A stretch of 28,740 bases of DNA from an uncultured Flavobacteriales bacterium (GTDB taxonomy: Bacteria > Bacteroidota > Bacteroidia > Flavobacteriales > Weeksellaceae), in assembly GCA_937876095.1 (NCBI GenBank), contig CALFIE010000107.1, forward strand, positions 1 to 28,740, in the 5' to 3' direction. A model generated the notes under the pieces. It worked only from the letters and a program-made list of their open reading frames with translations. It was not told where the DNA came from and searched no databases. Below are positions 8,893 through 16,801 of the stretch, in pieces. Numbering within the stretch: the first letter of the stretch is position 1; each line of letters opens with the position of its first letter. The translations under genes and the position numbers were made by a program.

Positions 8893-8920
8893 ATTATCAA
8901 TTATCAATTATCAACCATCA
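8893..8920 (+). repeat. Tandem heptamer repeat between the two synthetase genes
   Basis: ATTATCA occurs three times exactly in tandem (8893-8913), followed by a degenerate fourth unit ACCATCA (8914-8920). It starts just after the prpE-like stop codon and ends 37 nt before acs. Similar AATTATCAATT strings are common between genes in Bacteroidota. It lies outside reading frames. Confidence 0.85.
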
Positions 8921-8957
8921 ATTATAATAACTAACAATACTTAAAAATATAACCCCT

Positions 8958-10865
8958 ATGAAAAATTATGTAATCGACAATTTGCCTGATTATTTCAAGC
9001 AATACAAAAAATCAATTAAAAATCCAAAGAAATTTTGGGACCAAATAGCTGATGAAAACTTTGTGTGGTACCAGCGTTGGAGCAAAGTTGTAGATTATGA
9101 TATGCACGAAGCCAAAATAAAATGGTTCAAAAATGCAAAACTCAACATCACCAAAAACTGCATAGACAGACACCTCAATTCTCGTGGTAATAAAACCGCT
9201 ATCATTTGGGAGCCTAATGATCCTAAAGAAGCAGCACAACACATCTCTTACAGTGATTTGTACGAAAGAGTTTGTAAAATGGCAAATGTCTTGCGTGACC
9301 AAGGTGTAGAAAAAGGTGATAGAGTTTGTATCTATTTACCCATGATTCCAGAATTACCTGTCGCAATGCTTGCTTGTGCAAGATTGGGAGCTGTGCATTC
9401 AGTGGTTTTTGCAGGATTTTCTGCTTCTGCTGTTGCTTCAAGAATTAATGACTGCGAAGCGAAAATGGTCATTTGTTCTGATGGAAGTTATAGAGGCAAC
9501 AAAGCGATTGATTTAAAAGGAATTGTAGATGAAGCTGTTCAAAATTGCCCTTCTGTAGAAAAAGTTTTGATAGTAAACCGCACTAATACCGCTGTTAATA
9601 TGAAAGAAGGCAGAGATGTTTTACTGAAACCACTCTATGACAAAGCTCCTTCAGATTTTGTTTCGGTTATTATGGACGCAGAAGATCCTTTGTTTATATT
9701 ATACACTTCTGGTTCTACTGGAAAACCAAAAGGCATGCTTCATACCTGTGCTGGTTATATGGTTTACACCGCTTATACTTTTAAAAATGTATTCAATTAC
9801 AGAGAAAATGATATCTATTGGTGTACTGCAGATATTGGTTGGATAACAGGTCACTCTTATATTCTGTACGGACCACTTGCCAATGGAGCCACTACAGTTA
9901 TTTTTGAAGGAGTACCTACCTATCCAGAACCTGATAGATTTTGGGAAGTAATAGAAAAACACAAAGTTACCCAGTTTTATACCGCACCTACTGCTATTAG
10001 ATCTTTGGCGAAAGAATCATCAGATTGGGTAGAAAAACACGATTTATCTAGCCTTAGAGTGATCGGTTCTGTAGGTGAACCTATTAATGATGAAGCTTGG
10101 CATTGGTACAATGATCACGTTGGTAAGAAAAAATGCCCGATTGTAGATACTTGGTGGCAAACAGAAACTGGAGGAATTATGATTTCGCCAATCCCTTTTG
10201 TTACCCCAACCAAACCAACTTATGCGACTTTGCCGCTACCAGGAATTCAACCTGTTTTGATGGATGATAAACGCAACGAAATTACAGGAAATCAAGTAGA
10301 TGGTAGTCTCTGTATTCGTTTTCCGTGGCCAGGAATTGCCCGAACAATTTGGGGCGATCATCAACGTTACAAAGAAACCTATTTCTCGACATTCCCTGGT
10401 AAATATTTTACAGGAGATGGCGCTTTGAGAGACGAAGTTGGTTACTACCGAATTACAGGTCGTGTAGACGATGTCATCATAGTTTCTGGACATAATTTGG
10501 GAACTGCACCAATTGAGGATAGTATCAACTTACACCCTGCTGTTGCAGAATCTGCGATTGTAGGATTTCCTCACGATATCAAAGGAAATGCTTTGTATGG
10601 CTTCGTAATTCTAAAAGAATCTGGCGAAGACCGCGACAAAGAAAACTTGAGAAAAGAAATCAATATGTTGATTTCTGATTCCATAGGTCCAATTGCGAAA
10701 TTAGACAAGATTCAGTTTGTATCTGGTTTACCAAAAACACGTTCAGGTAAAATTATGCGTAGAATTTTACGTAAAATAGCAGAAGGAGATTTCTCTAATT
10801 TTGGAGACACTTCTACCCTTCTGAATCCTGAAATTGTAGATGAAATAAAAGAAGGAAAATTATAA
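8958..10865 (+). CDS. acs: Acetyl-CoA synthetase (AMP-forming)
   Basis: Converts acetate, ATP and CoA to acetyl-CoA, AMP and pyrophosphate in the cytosol. The 635 residues are close to the usual 640-650. Visible motifs are the ACS N-terminal domain, P-loop YTSGSTGKPKG (249-259), the acetate pocket residues Ile296-Thr297 in DIGWITGH, Val372 in GSVGEPIN and Trp400 in WWQTETGG, the hinge GRVDDVIIVSGH, and Lys598 in PKTRSGKIMRR, the lysine reversibly acetylated in the family. It is the last gene of the + strand cluster and is followed by a clear terminator. Together with the CrbS-like kinase upstream it suggests an acetate-scavenging regulon, as in Vibrio. The start ATG has an AT-rich leader and no Shine-Dalgarno, as usual here. 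Confidence 0.97.
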   Translation: MKNYVIDNLPDYFKQYKKSIKNPKKFWDQIADENFVWYQRWSKVVDYDMHEAKIKWFKNAKLNITKNCIDRHLNSRGNKTAIIWEPNDPKEAAQHISYSDLYERVCKMANVLRDQGVEKGDRVCIYLPMIPELPVAMLACARLGAVHSVVFAGFSASAVASRINDCEAKMVICSDGSYRGNKAIDLKGIVDEAVQNCPSVEKVLIVNRTNTAVNMKEGRDVLLKPLYDKAPSDFVSVIMDAEDPLFILYTSGSTGKPKGMLHTCAGYMVYTAYTFKNVFNYRENDIYWCTADIGWITGHSYILYGPLANGATTVIFEGVPTYPEPDRFWEVIEKHKVTQFYTAPTAIRSLAKESSDWVEKHDLSSLRVIGSVGEPINDEAWHWYNDHVGKKKCPIVDTWWQTETGGIMISPIPFVTPTKPTYATLPLPGIQPVLMDDKRNEITGNQVDGSLCIRFPWPGIARTIWGDHQRYKETYFSTFPGKYFTGDGALRDEVGYYRITGRVDDVIIVSGHNLGTAPIEDSINLHPAVAESAIVGFPHDIKGNALYGFVILKESGEDRDKENLRKEINMLISDSIGPIAKLDKIQFVSGLPKTRSGKIMRRILRKIAEGDFSNFGDTSTLLNPEIVDEIKEGKL

Positions 10866-10867
10866 AA

Positions 10868-10930
10868 ATCCCTCTCTTTTAGACGAGTGGATTCAAAAAT
10901 TTATAATTTTTGAAGACGGGGTGTTTTCAA
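10868..10930. repeat. Candidate dispersed palindromic intergenic element after acs
   Basis: Starts 3 nt after the acs stop. It contains a perfect 10-bp inverted repeat TTCAAAAATT (10892-10901) / AATTTTTGAA (10905-10914) with a 3-nt centre, flanked by CCCTCTCTTTTAGACGAGTGG and GACGGGGTG. The arrangement resembles a modular repeat I recall from Weeksellaceae intergenic regions. Its multi-copy nature cannot be tested in this window. Confidence 0.45.
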
Positions 10931-10941
10931 CCTCTAACAAA

Positions 10942-10974
10942 AAAACCTTGCGGAAACGTAAGGTTTTCTTTTTT
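10942..10974 (+). terminator. Intrinsic terminator of the acs cluster
   Basis: An 11-bp stem AAAACCTTGCG (10942-10952) / CGTAAGGTTTT (10957-10967), with one G-U pair, is capped by a GAAA tetraloop (10953-10956) and followed by CTTTTTT. It is 77 nt after the acs stop and ends the cluster. Confidence 0.85.
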
Positions 10975-11185
10975 GATTGAATGATTTTATTAAAAAAAAC
11001 TGCACTTTCTTACCATTTTTCTTTAGTTTTCTGCAACCTTTCAGCAAAAAATAGAATTAGGTGATTTTTCTTATGAATTATTATATTAAGAAAAAAATAT
11101 ATAGAATAATCAATAATTCCTGCAATTTTTATCAATAATTTGTTAAAAAAAATAATTTTAACTTTTTTTATACAATTATTTGCCA
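10975..11185. other. AT-rich spacer between the acs terminator and the next promoter
   Basis: This is the central part of the only gene-free stretch above 300 nt in the window (10866-11223). No coding frame, RNA fold or repeat stands out in it. It is strongly AT-rich, with A and T runs that could act as an upstream promoter element for the next gene. Confidence 0.5.
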
Positions 11186-11193
11186 TATATTTG
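11186..11193 (+). promoter_or_regulatory. Bacteroidota -7 promoter element for the 143-residue orphan protein
   Basis: TATATTTG matches TAnnTTTG exactly, 30 nt before the ATG at 11224. No clear TTG -33 box lies at the standard distance; a T-rich run (about 11160-11170) is the nearest candidate. Confidence 0.6.
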
Positions 11194-11223
11194 CACAGAA
11201 AATAATGAAAAAAAAATAAATTT

Positions 11224-11655
11224 ATGACAACTACAGTGGTTGGTTTATTCCCAAGTCAGGAAAACGCCAAAAAACTTACAGAAGGTTTAGAAAACTCCGG
11301 CTTTCTATATTCAGACTATATTGTATACACTTACAATAAAGAAACACCTAAGAAAAATTCTATTTGGAGCAAATTATTTCGTAATTCTGATGAAAAAATA
11401 ACAGATGACCATCTAATTACGAGTATTGCAATACAAAACGACACACAATTGCAAAATGTTAAAAACACATTCAAAAAAAATGATGTTGTACAAGTATATG
11501 AATTTCAGGATATGACTTTAGAAGAAGCAAAAGACCTGAACTTCATCAAAAAAATGGTAGAACTGCGTGCTAAATCTCAGATTTATGCAATGCCAGAAAT
11601 CTCAACCATGCAAACTGAAATAAACATAGGAATCAATACAGAGGTAAAAGCATAA
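11224..11655 (+). CDS. Uncharacterised 143-residue protein, possibly YflT/general-stress-like fold
   Basis: Soluble protein without signal peptide or membrane helix. The N-terminus TTVVGLFPSQENAKKLTEGLENSGF has the strand-helix pattern of domains in general stress proteins of the YflT/17M type, where a beta strand is followed by a helix carrying an 'E-A-x-x-L' type face. The middle (ITDDHLITSIAIQNDTQLQ, then KNDVVQVYEF) looks like a second strand-helix-strand repeat. The C-terminal 40 residues appear disordered. It has its own promoter and terminator, so it is probably a single-gene unit lying between the acs cluster and the alarmone synthetase gene. The fold assignment is weak and no function is claimed. 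Confidence 0.75.
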   Translation: MTTTVVGLFPSQENAKKLTEGLENSGFLYSDYIVYTYNKETPKKNSIWSKLFRNSDEKITDDHLITSIAIQNDTQLQNVKNTFKKNDVVQVYEFQDMTLEEAKDLNFIKKMVELRAKSQIYAMPEISTMQTEINIGINTEVKA

Positions 11656-11672
11656 CCATTTTTATCATCCCA

Positions 11673-11710
11673 AAAAAAATCTGCAAATGTTTTGCAGATT
11701 TTTTTGTTTT
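11673..11710 (+). terminator. Intrinsic terminator after the orphan protein
   Basis: AAATCTGCAAA (11677-11687) pairs with TTTGCAGATTT (11691-11701), extended by further A-T pairs, around a TGT loop, then TTTTGTTTT. Because the A run precedes the stem, it could also work on the other strand. Confidence 0.82.
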
Positions 11711-11728
11711 AAAGAGGGCTTTTTTTTG

Positions 11729-11749
11729 TATTTTCGTATGCAAAAGGAG
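11729..11749 (+). promoter_or_regulatory. Probable promoter and Shine-Dalgarno for rel
   Basis: TATTTTCG (11729-11736) matches TAnnTTTG with one change, and TTTG at 11703-11706 lies 22 nt upstream as a -33 candidate. Transcription would then start near 11741-11743, right before AAGGAG (11744-11749). That Shine-Dalgarno-like string is 10 nt from the ATG and is rare in this window. Confidence 0.5.
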
Positions 11750-11759
11750 ATTTTCACAA

Positions 11760-13964
11760 ATGGTTTACAATATTGAACAAGAAAACAAGGAAATTTCGGC
11801 ACTGTACAAAGACCTCATTTCAAGTACTTACCGAACATTAGATGAAGAGCAGAACAAACTGATTCGCAAAGCGTTTGATATTGCACTAGATGCTCACAAA
11901 GATCAACGCAGAAAATCTGGTGAACCCTACATTTACCATCCGATTGCTGTAGCCAAAATCGTCGCAAAAGAAATTGGATTGGGCGCCACTTCTATTGCTT
12001 GTGCGCTTTTACACGATGTGATCGAAGATTCTGAATACACTTACGAAGATCTCAAGAAAATTTTTGGTAAAAAAATTGCCGATATTGTAATTGGTTTAAC
12101 CAAAATTTCGGTGATGAACCACCAAAACATCTCTATTCAGAGTGAGAATTATAGAAAGTTGTTGCTTACACTTTCCGAAGATTTTAGGGTAATCCTCATC
12201 AAAATTGCAGACAGATTGCACAATATGCGTACTTTGGAAATTATGGCTCCAGAAAAGCAAAAAAAAATAGCATCTGAAACAGCTTACATTTACGCACCAC
12301 TTGCACACAGATTAGGTCTGTACAACATCAAATCTGAATTAGAAGATTTATCTCTAAAATACAACAATCCTGATATTTACAATGAAATTAATAGTAAATT
12401 AGAACTCGCCAAAGAAAATCGCGAAAAATATGTAGAAGAATTCAAAAAAGAAGTTTCGGAGCAGTTGAAAGAAGAGAAACTTAAATTCACGATCAAAGGT
12501 AGAGCAAAAGCAATCAGTTCGATTTACCGAAAAATGCTGAAACAGGGAGTTGGTTTTGAGGAAGTCTATGACAATTACGCGATCAGAATTATTTATAAAT
12601 CAGATGCCAAAAACGAAAAATTTATCGCTTGGAAGATTTATTCTATCGTAACAGACCTCTATCACAGCAATCCACAAAGAATGCGAGATTGGATTTCGCA
12701 GCCAAGATCTACAGGTTACGAAAGTCTTCACCTAACTGTTCTTGGTCCCGACAAAAAATGGATAGAAGTGCAAATCCGTTCTGAAAGAATGGATGATATT
12801 GCCGAAAAAGGAGTTGCTGCGCACTACAAATACAAAGAAGGTTTCAACCGAAGTTCAGATGATAGAAATTTTGAACAATGGGTTTCAGAAATTCGTGAAG
12901 TGTTAGAAAATCAACAATCACTTTCTACACCTGAATTGCTAGACAATATCAAACTCAATTTGTATTCCAAAGAAGTATTCATCTTTACTCCAAAAGGTGA
13001 AATCAAAATTTTACCAACCGGTTCTACTGCGCTCGATTTTGCGTTTTCGGTGCACTCTGATTTGGGAATGAAATGTTTAGGAGCCAAAGTCAATGGCAAA
13101 TTAGTCCCGATTTCTTATGTTTTGCAAAACGGAGATCAGGTAGATATTTTGTCTTCTCAGAACCAAAAACCAAAAGCAGATTGGTTGGAATTTGTGATTA
13201 CATCTAAAGCAAAATCCAAAATAAAAGCCATCCTAAATTCAGAAAAAAACCATTTAGTAGATGAAGGCAAAGAAATTTTGCAGCGCAAACTTCGCCACGC
13301 AAAACTGAATTTCAATGATGAGGTAATCAACAAAATGCAGAAATTTTTTGGTCTAAAAACCTCTCAAGAATTATTTTTAGCCTTCCAAAGAGGCGATTTA
13401 GATACAGCAGATATTAAGAAATACATCGAAAGCAAAAGCGTTTTCAGCAATTTATTACAACGTTTCCGGAAATCACCCAACAAAAATAGCAGTTATATAG
13501 AAACTCCCGAAACCGATTTGGATTTGATTGTTTTTGGGAAAGACGAAGAAAAACTAAACTATTCTTTTGCCAAATGTTGTACTGTAATTCCGGGTGACAA
13601 AATTTTTGGATTTATTACCATTTCAGATGGTATAAAAGTGCATAATGATAACTGTCCAAATGCAATTAATCTGCGTGCTAATTACGATTACAGAGTAATG
13701 CCTGCAAAATGGGTTAACGAAGAACGTTTCAAAAATCGGGTGAAAATAGAAATCGAAGGATTAGACAGATTGGGAATAATCAATGACATCACCCAAGTCA
13801 TCAGTAATTCTATGAATATGGATATGAAAAGTTTGAGCATTGATTCTAACAATGGTATTTTCACAGGAAACATAAGTCTAGAAGTAAGAAACAAAAACCA
13901 ACTTGAAGAAACCTTCAAACAACTGAAAAACATCAACGGAATTTCGAGCGTGAAACGATTATAA
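11760..13964 (+). CDS. rel: Bifunctional (p)ppGpp synthetase/hydrolase, RelA/SpoT family
   Basis: Makes and degrades the stringent-response alarmone (p)ppGpp. The 734 residues show the full long-RSH layout. The HD hydrolase domain has His60, HD at 85-86, ED at 89-90 and DRLHNMRTL (151-159). The synthetase domain has GRAKAISSIYRKM (247-259), Asp271 in YDNYAIRII, the STGYESLH loop (317-324) and Glu336 in EVQIR. TGS follows at about 405-465, a conserved-cysteine region (AKCC and later DNCPNA) around 598-640, and a C-terminal ACT domain at about 660-734. Both active sites look intact, so it is likely the bifunctional enzyme typical of Bacteroidota. It sits alone between terminators and a hairpin. 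Confidence 0.96.
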   Translation: MVYNIEQENKEISALYKDLISSTYRTLDEEQNKLIRKAFDIALDAHKDQRRKSGEPYIYHPIAVAKIVAKEIGLGATSIACALLHDVIEDSEYTYEDLKKIFGKKIADIVIGLTKISVMNHQNISIQSENYRKLLLTLSEDFRVILIKIADRLHNMRTLEIMAPEKQKKIASETAYIYAPLAHRLGLYNIKSELEDLSLKYNNPDIYNEINSKLELAKENREKYVEEFKKEVSEQLKEEKLKFTIKGRAKAISSIYRKMLKQGVGFEEVYDNYAIRIIYKSDAKNEKFIAWKIYSIVTDLYHSNPQRMRDWISQPRSTGYESLHLTVLGPDKKWIEVQIRSERMDDIAEKGVAAHYKYKEGFNRSSDDRNFEQWVSEIREVLENQQSLSTPELLDNIKLNLYSKEVFIFTPKGEIKILPTGSTALDFAFSVHSDLGMKCLGAKVNGKLVPISYVLQNGDQVDILSSQNQKPKADWLEFVITSKAKSKIKAILNSEKNHLVDEGKEILQRKLRHAKLNFNDEVINKMQKFFGLKTSQELFLAFQRGDLDTADIKKYIESKSVFSNLLQRFRKSPNKNSSYIETPETDLDLIVFGKDEEKLNYSFAKCCTVIPGDKIFGFITISDGIKVHNDNCPNAINLRANYDYRVMPAKWVNEERFKNRVKIEIEGLDRLGIINDITQVISNSMNMDMKSLSIDSNNGIFTGNISLEVRNKNQLEETFKQLKNINGISSVKRL

Positions 13965-13971
13965 TATTCTG

Positions 13972-14017
13972 AACTTTATCAAAATTTTTGCGAAGCAAAA
14001 AAATCTTTAGCAAAGTT
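13972..14017. repeat. Two-part hairpin with a GCGAAGC core after rel
   Basis: Inner stem TTTTTGC (13985-13991) / GCAAAAA (13995-14001) closes a GAA loop. Outer arms AACTTT (13972-13977) / AAAGTT (14012-14017) may extend it. GCGAAGC (13990-13996) is a known very stable DNA mini-hairpin sequence. It lies 8 nt after the rel stop and may end rel transcripts, but no T tract follows immediately. Confidence 0.55.
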
Positions 14018-14062
14018 GAAAAAAAATATTAGTTTAGAAATTCACTTAATTAAAAACCAACA

Positions 14063-15232
14063 ATGGCAATCACCGATTATTTCAGGAAATTTTTTCAAAG
14101 TTCGCAATCTTCGGGAATTTTGTTGATTTTTTGCGTATTAGTTTCTTTGCTCATTGCCAATTCTAGTTGGGCAATTCTGTTTCAAAATTTTTTAAATCAC
14201 GAGATTGGCTCAGAATCGCTACACTTAAATTATTCATTAAGTATTTGGATTAATGATGGTTTGATGTCTATTTTCTTTCTTTTAGTTGGTCTAGAAATTA
14301 AAAGAGAATTGCTAGAAGGTGAACTTGCAGACAGAAAAAGTGCAACCTTACCAATTTTGGGTGCAATTGGCGGAATGATTGTTCCTGCATTGATTTTTGT
14401 AGCTTTCAATTTTGGTAGCAGTTACCAAAAAGGATGGGGAATTCCTATGGCGACAGATATTGCGTTTTCACTTGCAATTATTTCTATGTTGGGTAGAAAA
14501 GTACCTATTTCCATCAAAATTTTTCTCGCTGCATTGGCAATTGTAGATGATTTGGGAGCAATTATTGTAATTGCACTTTTCTACACCAACCAAATTCATT
14601 GGGATTATTTGGCTTACAGCGCTGTAATTATAGCAATTTTAGTTTCTTTGAATTTTCTGCAAGTGCAGAAACATGTGTTTTATTTAATACCCGGAATTTT
14701 CTTGTGGTATTGTACGCATCATTCTGGTATACATGCAACAATTTCGGGAGTTTTATTGGCATTTTGCATTCCTACCAATATTTCTACCACCGAAATTTCT
14801 CCTCTCGAAAAATTAGAAGAAAACCTCAATTTCCCGGTTAATTTCATCATTATGCCTATTTTTGCATTGGCAAATACCAATATTTCTTTTCATGCAGGAA
14901 TGGTAGAAGCACTTTTTAACCAATTCAGTCTAGGAATTGTTTTTGGATTGGCAACCGGAAAAGTGATAGGAATTTTGCTATTTTCTGTGATAGCAATTGC
15001 ACTGAACTGGAGCAAACTCCCCAACAAAAGCAACTGGTTTCAAATGATGGGAGCAGGATTTTTGGCAGGAATTGGATTTACTATGTCCATATTCATAGCA
15101 CTACTCTCTTTTCCTGATGATGTTTCGGTACAGAGTGAAGCAAAATTCGCGATACTGATAGCTTCTACGATTTCAGGAATGATTGGTTATCTTCTGTTGA
15201 AATTTTTCGCTAGGAAAAAACGGGTTTTATAG
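14063..15232 (+). CDS. nhaA: Na+/H+ antiporter NhaA
   Basis: Inner-membrane antiporter exporting Na+ in exchange for protons. The length of 389 residues is normal for the family. The ion-binding pair Asp162-Asp163 lies in LAIVDDLGAI, Asp132 in GIPMATDIAFSL, and Glu78 in VGLEIKREL (helix 2 region), all expected. About 11-12 hydrophobic segments can be counted, including GAGFLAGIGFTMSIFIALL near the C-terminus, the discontinuous helix region. It is 98 nt downstream of rel and convergent with the brkB-like gene. No TAnnTTTG element is seen within 60 nt of the start. Confidence 0.96.
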   Translation: MAITDYFRKFFQSSQSSGILLIFCVLVSLLIANSSWAILFQNFLNHEIGSESLHLNYSLSIWINDGLMSIFFLLVGLEIKRELLEGELADRKSATLPILGAIGGMIVPALIFVAFNFGSSYQKGWGIPMATDIAFSLAIISMLGRKVPISIKIFLAALAIVDDLGAIIVIALFYTNQIHWDYLAYSAVIIAILVSLNFLQVQKHVFYLIPGIFLWYCTHHSGIHATISGVLLAFCIPTNISTTEISPLEKLEENLNFPVNFIIMPIFALANTNISFHAGMVEALFNQFSLGIVFGLATGKVIGILLFSVIAIALNWSKLPNKSNWFQMMGAGFLAGIGFTMSIFIALLSFPDDVSVQSEAKFAILIASTISGMIGYLLLKFFARKKRVL

Positions 15233-15294
15233 AAATTAATGCACTCTAGAATTACCAATTAGGTTTTTCTTCAGAAGATTTCATACTTACTTTG

Positions 15295-16278
15295 CTAATC
15301 AAAATTATTAGTAATATCATCCATTTCGATTTCAGAAATTTCCTTATTTGCGAGTGCTAATTTTGCTTGGTCATCACTTAGTTTTTGTATTCTGATATTT
15401 CGTACTGCAATGTTCAGTTCATTACCGAAAAGCAACAAATAGACATTCACATTTATCCAAACCATTAGCAAAAGCATAGTTCCAATAGAACCATACAAAA
15501 CATTATATCTTGCAATATCTTTCACATAAATTGCAAAAATATAGGTGGTTACCATAAATAAAATAGTGGTGAGAATTGCACCAGGAATTGCGTGGCGAAA
15601 TTTTACGATTTTCACCGTAGAAACCCAATAAAATAAAGTCAATAGAAAGAAATAAAAAATCGGGAAAGAGACAAATCCTATAATTTTGGAGAGGTTATCT
15701 ACAAACCAAGAAATGTCATAACTCGGTGTAAATAATTTCAGAACAACTTCGGAATAATAAATCCCAAAAAGAGACAACAAAATCACACTGATGAAACCTA
15801 CTGTAATGAAAAACGCCATAATAAATTCCTTCACATCACTCATCTTTTCTTCGGTATGTTCATTAAAGCCATCAATTAAAGCAAAAGTACCATTGGTTGC
15901 AAAAATCAGGGCAAAAACAATCGTTAGATTGCTGATTCCACGCATATTTGGAATAATATTGTGCTCTATATAACCAGTAACTTCACCTTCAATTTTTTCA
16001 GGGAAAATATTGTGCATTAGCACTTCAAAAATATAAAACTGTAATTTATCATAGTGTGGTAAATACGGCAAAATAGATAACAAAAAGAGCAAAAAAGGAA
16101 AAAGTGACATCACGAAATTCCAAGAAATTGCGGCTGCTTTTCTACCAATTTTGTATCTAAAAATTCCTTGAATATAGATCTGAAACAGTTTCTGAACAGA
16201 GATTCCCAAAAAAGGAATATGAATCCGATCAAAAAATTGAGGAACGATTTTCAAGAATTTTGTAGTAGTTACAGCCAT
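15295..16278 (-). CDS. YihY/BrkB-family inner-membrane protein
   Basis: A 327-residue membrane protein of the YihY (BrkB) family with about six helices. Family signatures are RKAAAISWNFVMSLFPFLLF (65-84) near the first helix and YNVLYGSIGTMLLLMVWINV with LLFGNELN near the last two helices. The cytoplasmic C-terminal tail is acidic. The family was once misassigned as ribonuclease BN; the function is unsettled, and transporter or envelope roles have been suggested. It is divergent from rlmH with a 31-nt spacer that holds promoters for both genes. The family call is firm, function unknown. Confidence 0.9.
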   Translation of the reverse strand: MAVTTTKFLKIVPQFFDRIHIPFLGISVQKLFQIYIQGIFRYKIGRKAAAISWNFVMSLFPFLLFLLSILPYLPHYDKLQFYIFEVLMHNIFPEKIEGEVTGYIEHNIIPNMRGISNLTIVFALIFATNGTFALIDGFNEHTEEKMSDVKEFIMAFFITVGFISVILLSLFGIYYSEVVLKLFTPSYDISWFVDNLSKIIGFVSFPIFYFFLLTLFYWVSTVKIVKFRHAIPGAILTTILFMVTTYIFAIYVKDIARYNVLYGSIGTMLLLMVWINVNVYLLLFGNELNIAVRNIRIQKLSDDQAKLALANKEISEIEMDDITNNFD

Positions 16279-16284
16279 ACGAAC

Positions 16285-16305
16285 TATATTTGCAAAACAA
16301 ATATA
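16285..16305. promoter_or_regulatory. Interlocked divergent promoters for brkB-like gene and rlmH
   Basis: TATATTTG on the + strand (16285-16292) and TATATTTG on the - strand (16305-16298) face each other 5 nt apart. The block is an inverted repeat ATATTTG / CAAATAT around CAAAA. For rlmH, TTTG at 16259-16262 is a -33 candidate 22 nt upstream. The ATG codons lie 17 nt and 19 nt beyond the respective -7 elements. Confidence 0.68.
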
Positions 16306-16309
16306 AGAA

Positions 16310-16783
16310 ATGAGAATTAATTTATGGTGTATTGGTAAGACAGATCAACAAGAAATGTTGAAACTAATATCCTATTACACCAAAAGATTACCAAAACATT
16401 GGAATTTCAAATTGGAAGAACTCCCCGATATAAAAAATGCACGCAATCTCACCCCCGAAATTTTAAAAAAAGAAGAGGCAAAACTCTTTCTCAACCAAAT
16501 TGATTCAACTGATTTAGTCGTGATTTTAGATGAAACAGGTAAGCAATTTACCAGCAGAAATTTTGCAGAAAAAATTGATTTTTGGATGAATTCTTCGGTT
16601 AAAAGAATCCATTTTTTGATTGGTGGAGCTTACGGATTTTCAGATGAAATCTATGCAAGAGCACAAGAAAAATTGTCTCTTTCTGCGATGACTTTTACTC
16701 ACCAAATGATCAGACTTTTCTTTGTAGAACAACTCTACAGAGCAGACCAAATTTTGCAAGGAAAACCTTATCACAACGATTGA
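16310..16783 (+). CDS. rlmH: 23S rRNA (pseudouridine-1915-N3)-methyltransferase RlmH
   Basis: SPOUT-class methyltransferase that modifies helix 69 of 23S rRNA in the assembled ribosome. The length of 157 residues matches the family. Family motifs in order are VVILDETGKQFTSRNFAEKI, HFLIGGAYGFSDE (the knot's cofactor-binding glycine-rich loop), LSLSAMTFTHQMIR and the C-terminal EQLYRADQILQGKPYHND, whose Tyr-His is characteristic. It has its own promoter with a very short predicted leader, about 12 nt. A palindromic repeat follows before the convergent TPR gene. Confidence 0.97.
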   Translation: MRINLWCIGKTDQQEMLKLISYYTKRLPKHWNFKLEELPDIKNARNLTPEILKKEEAKLFLNQIDSTDLVVILDETGKQFTSRNFAEKIDFWMNSSVKRIHFLIGGAYGFSDEIYARAQEKLSLSAMTFTHQMIRLFFVEQLYRADQILQGKPYHND

Positions 16784-16801
16784 TAAAAATCTCAAAAAAG
16801 T

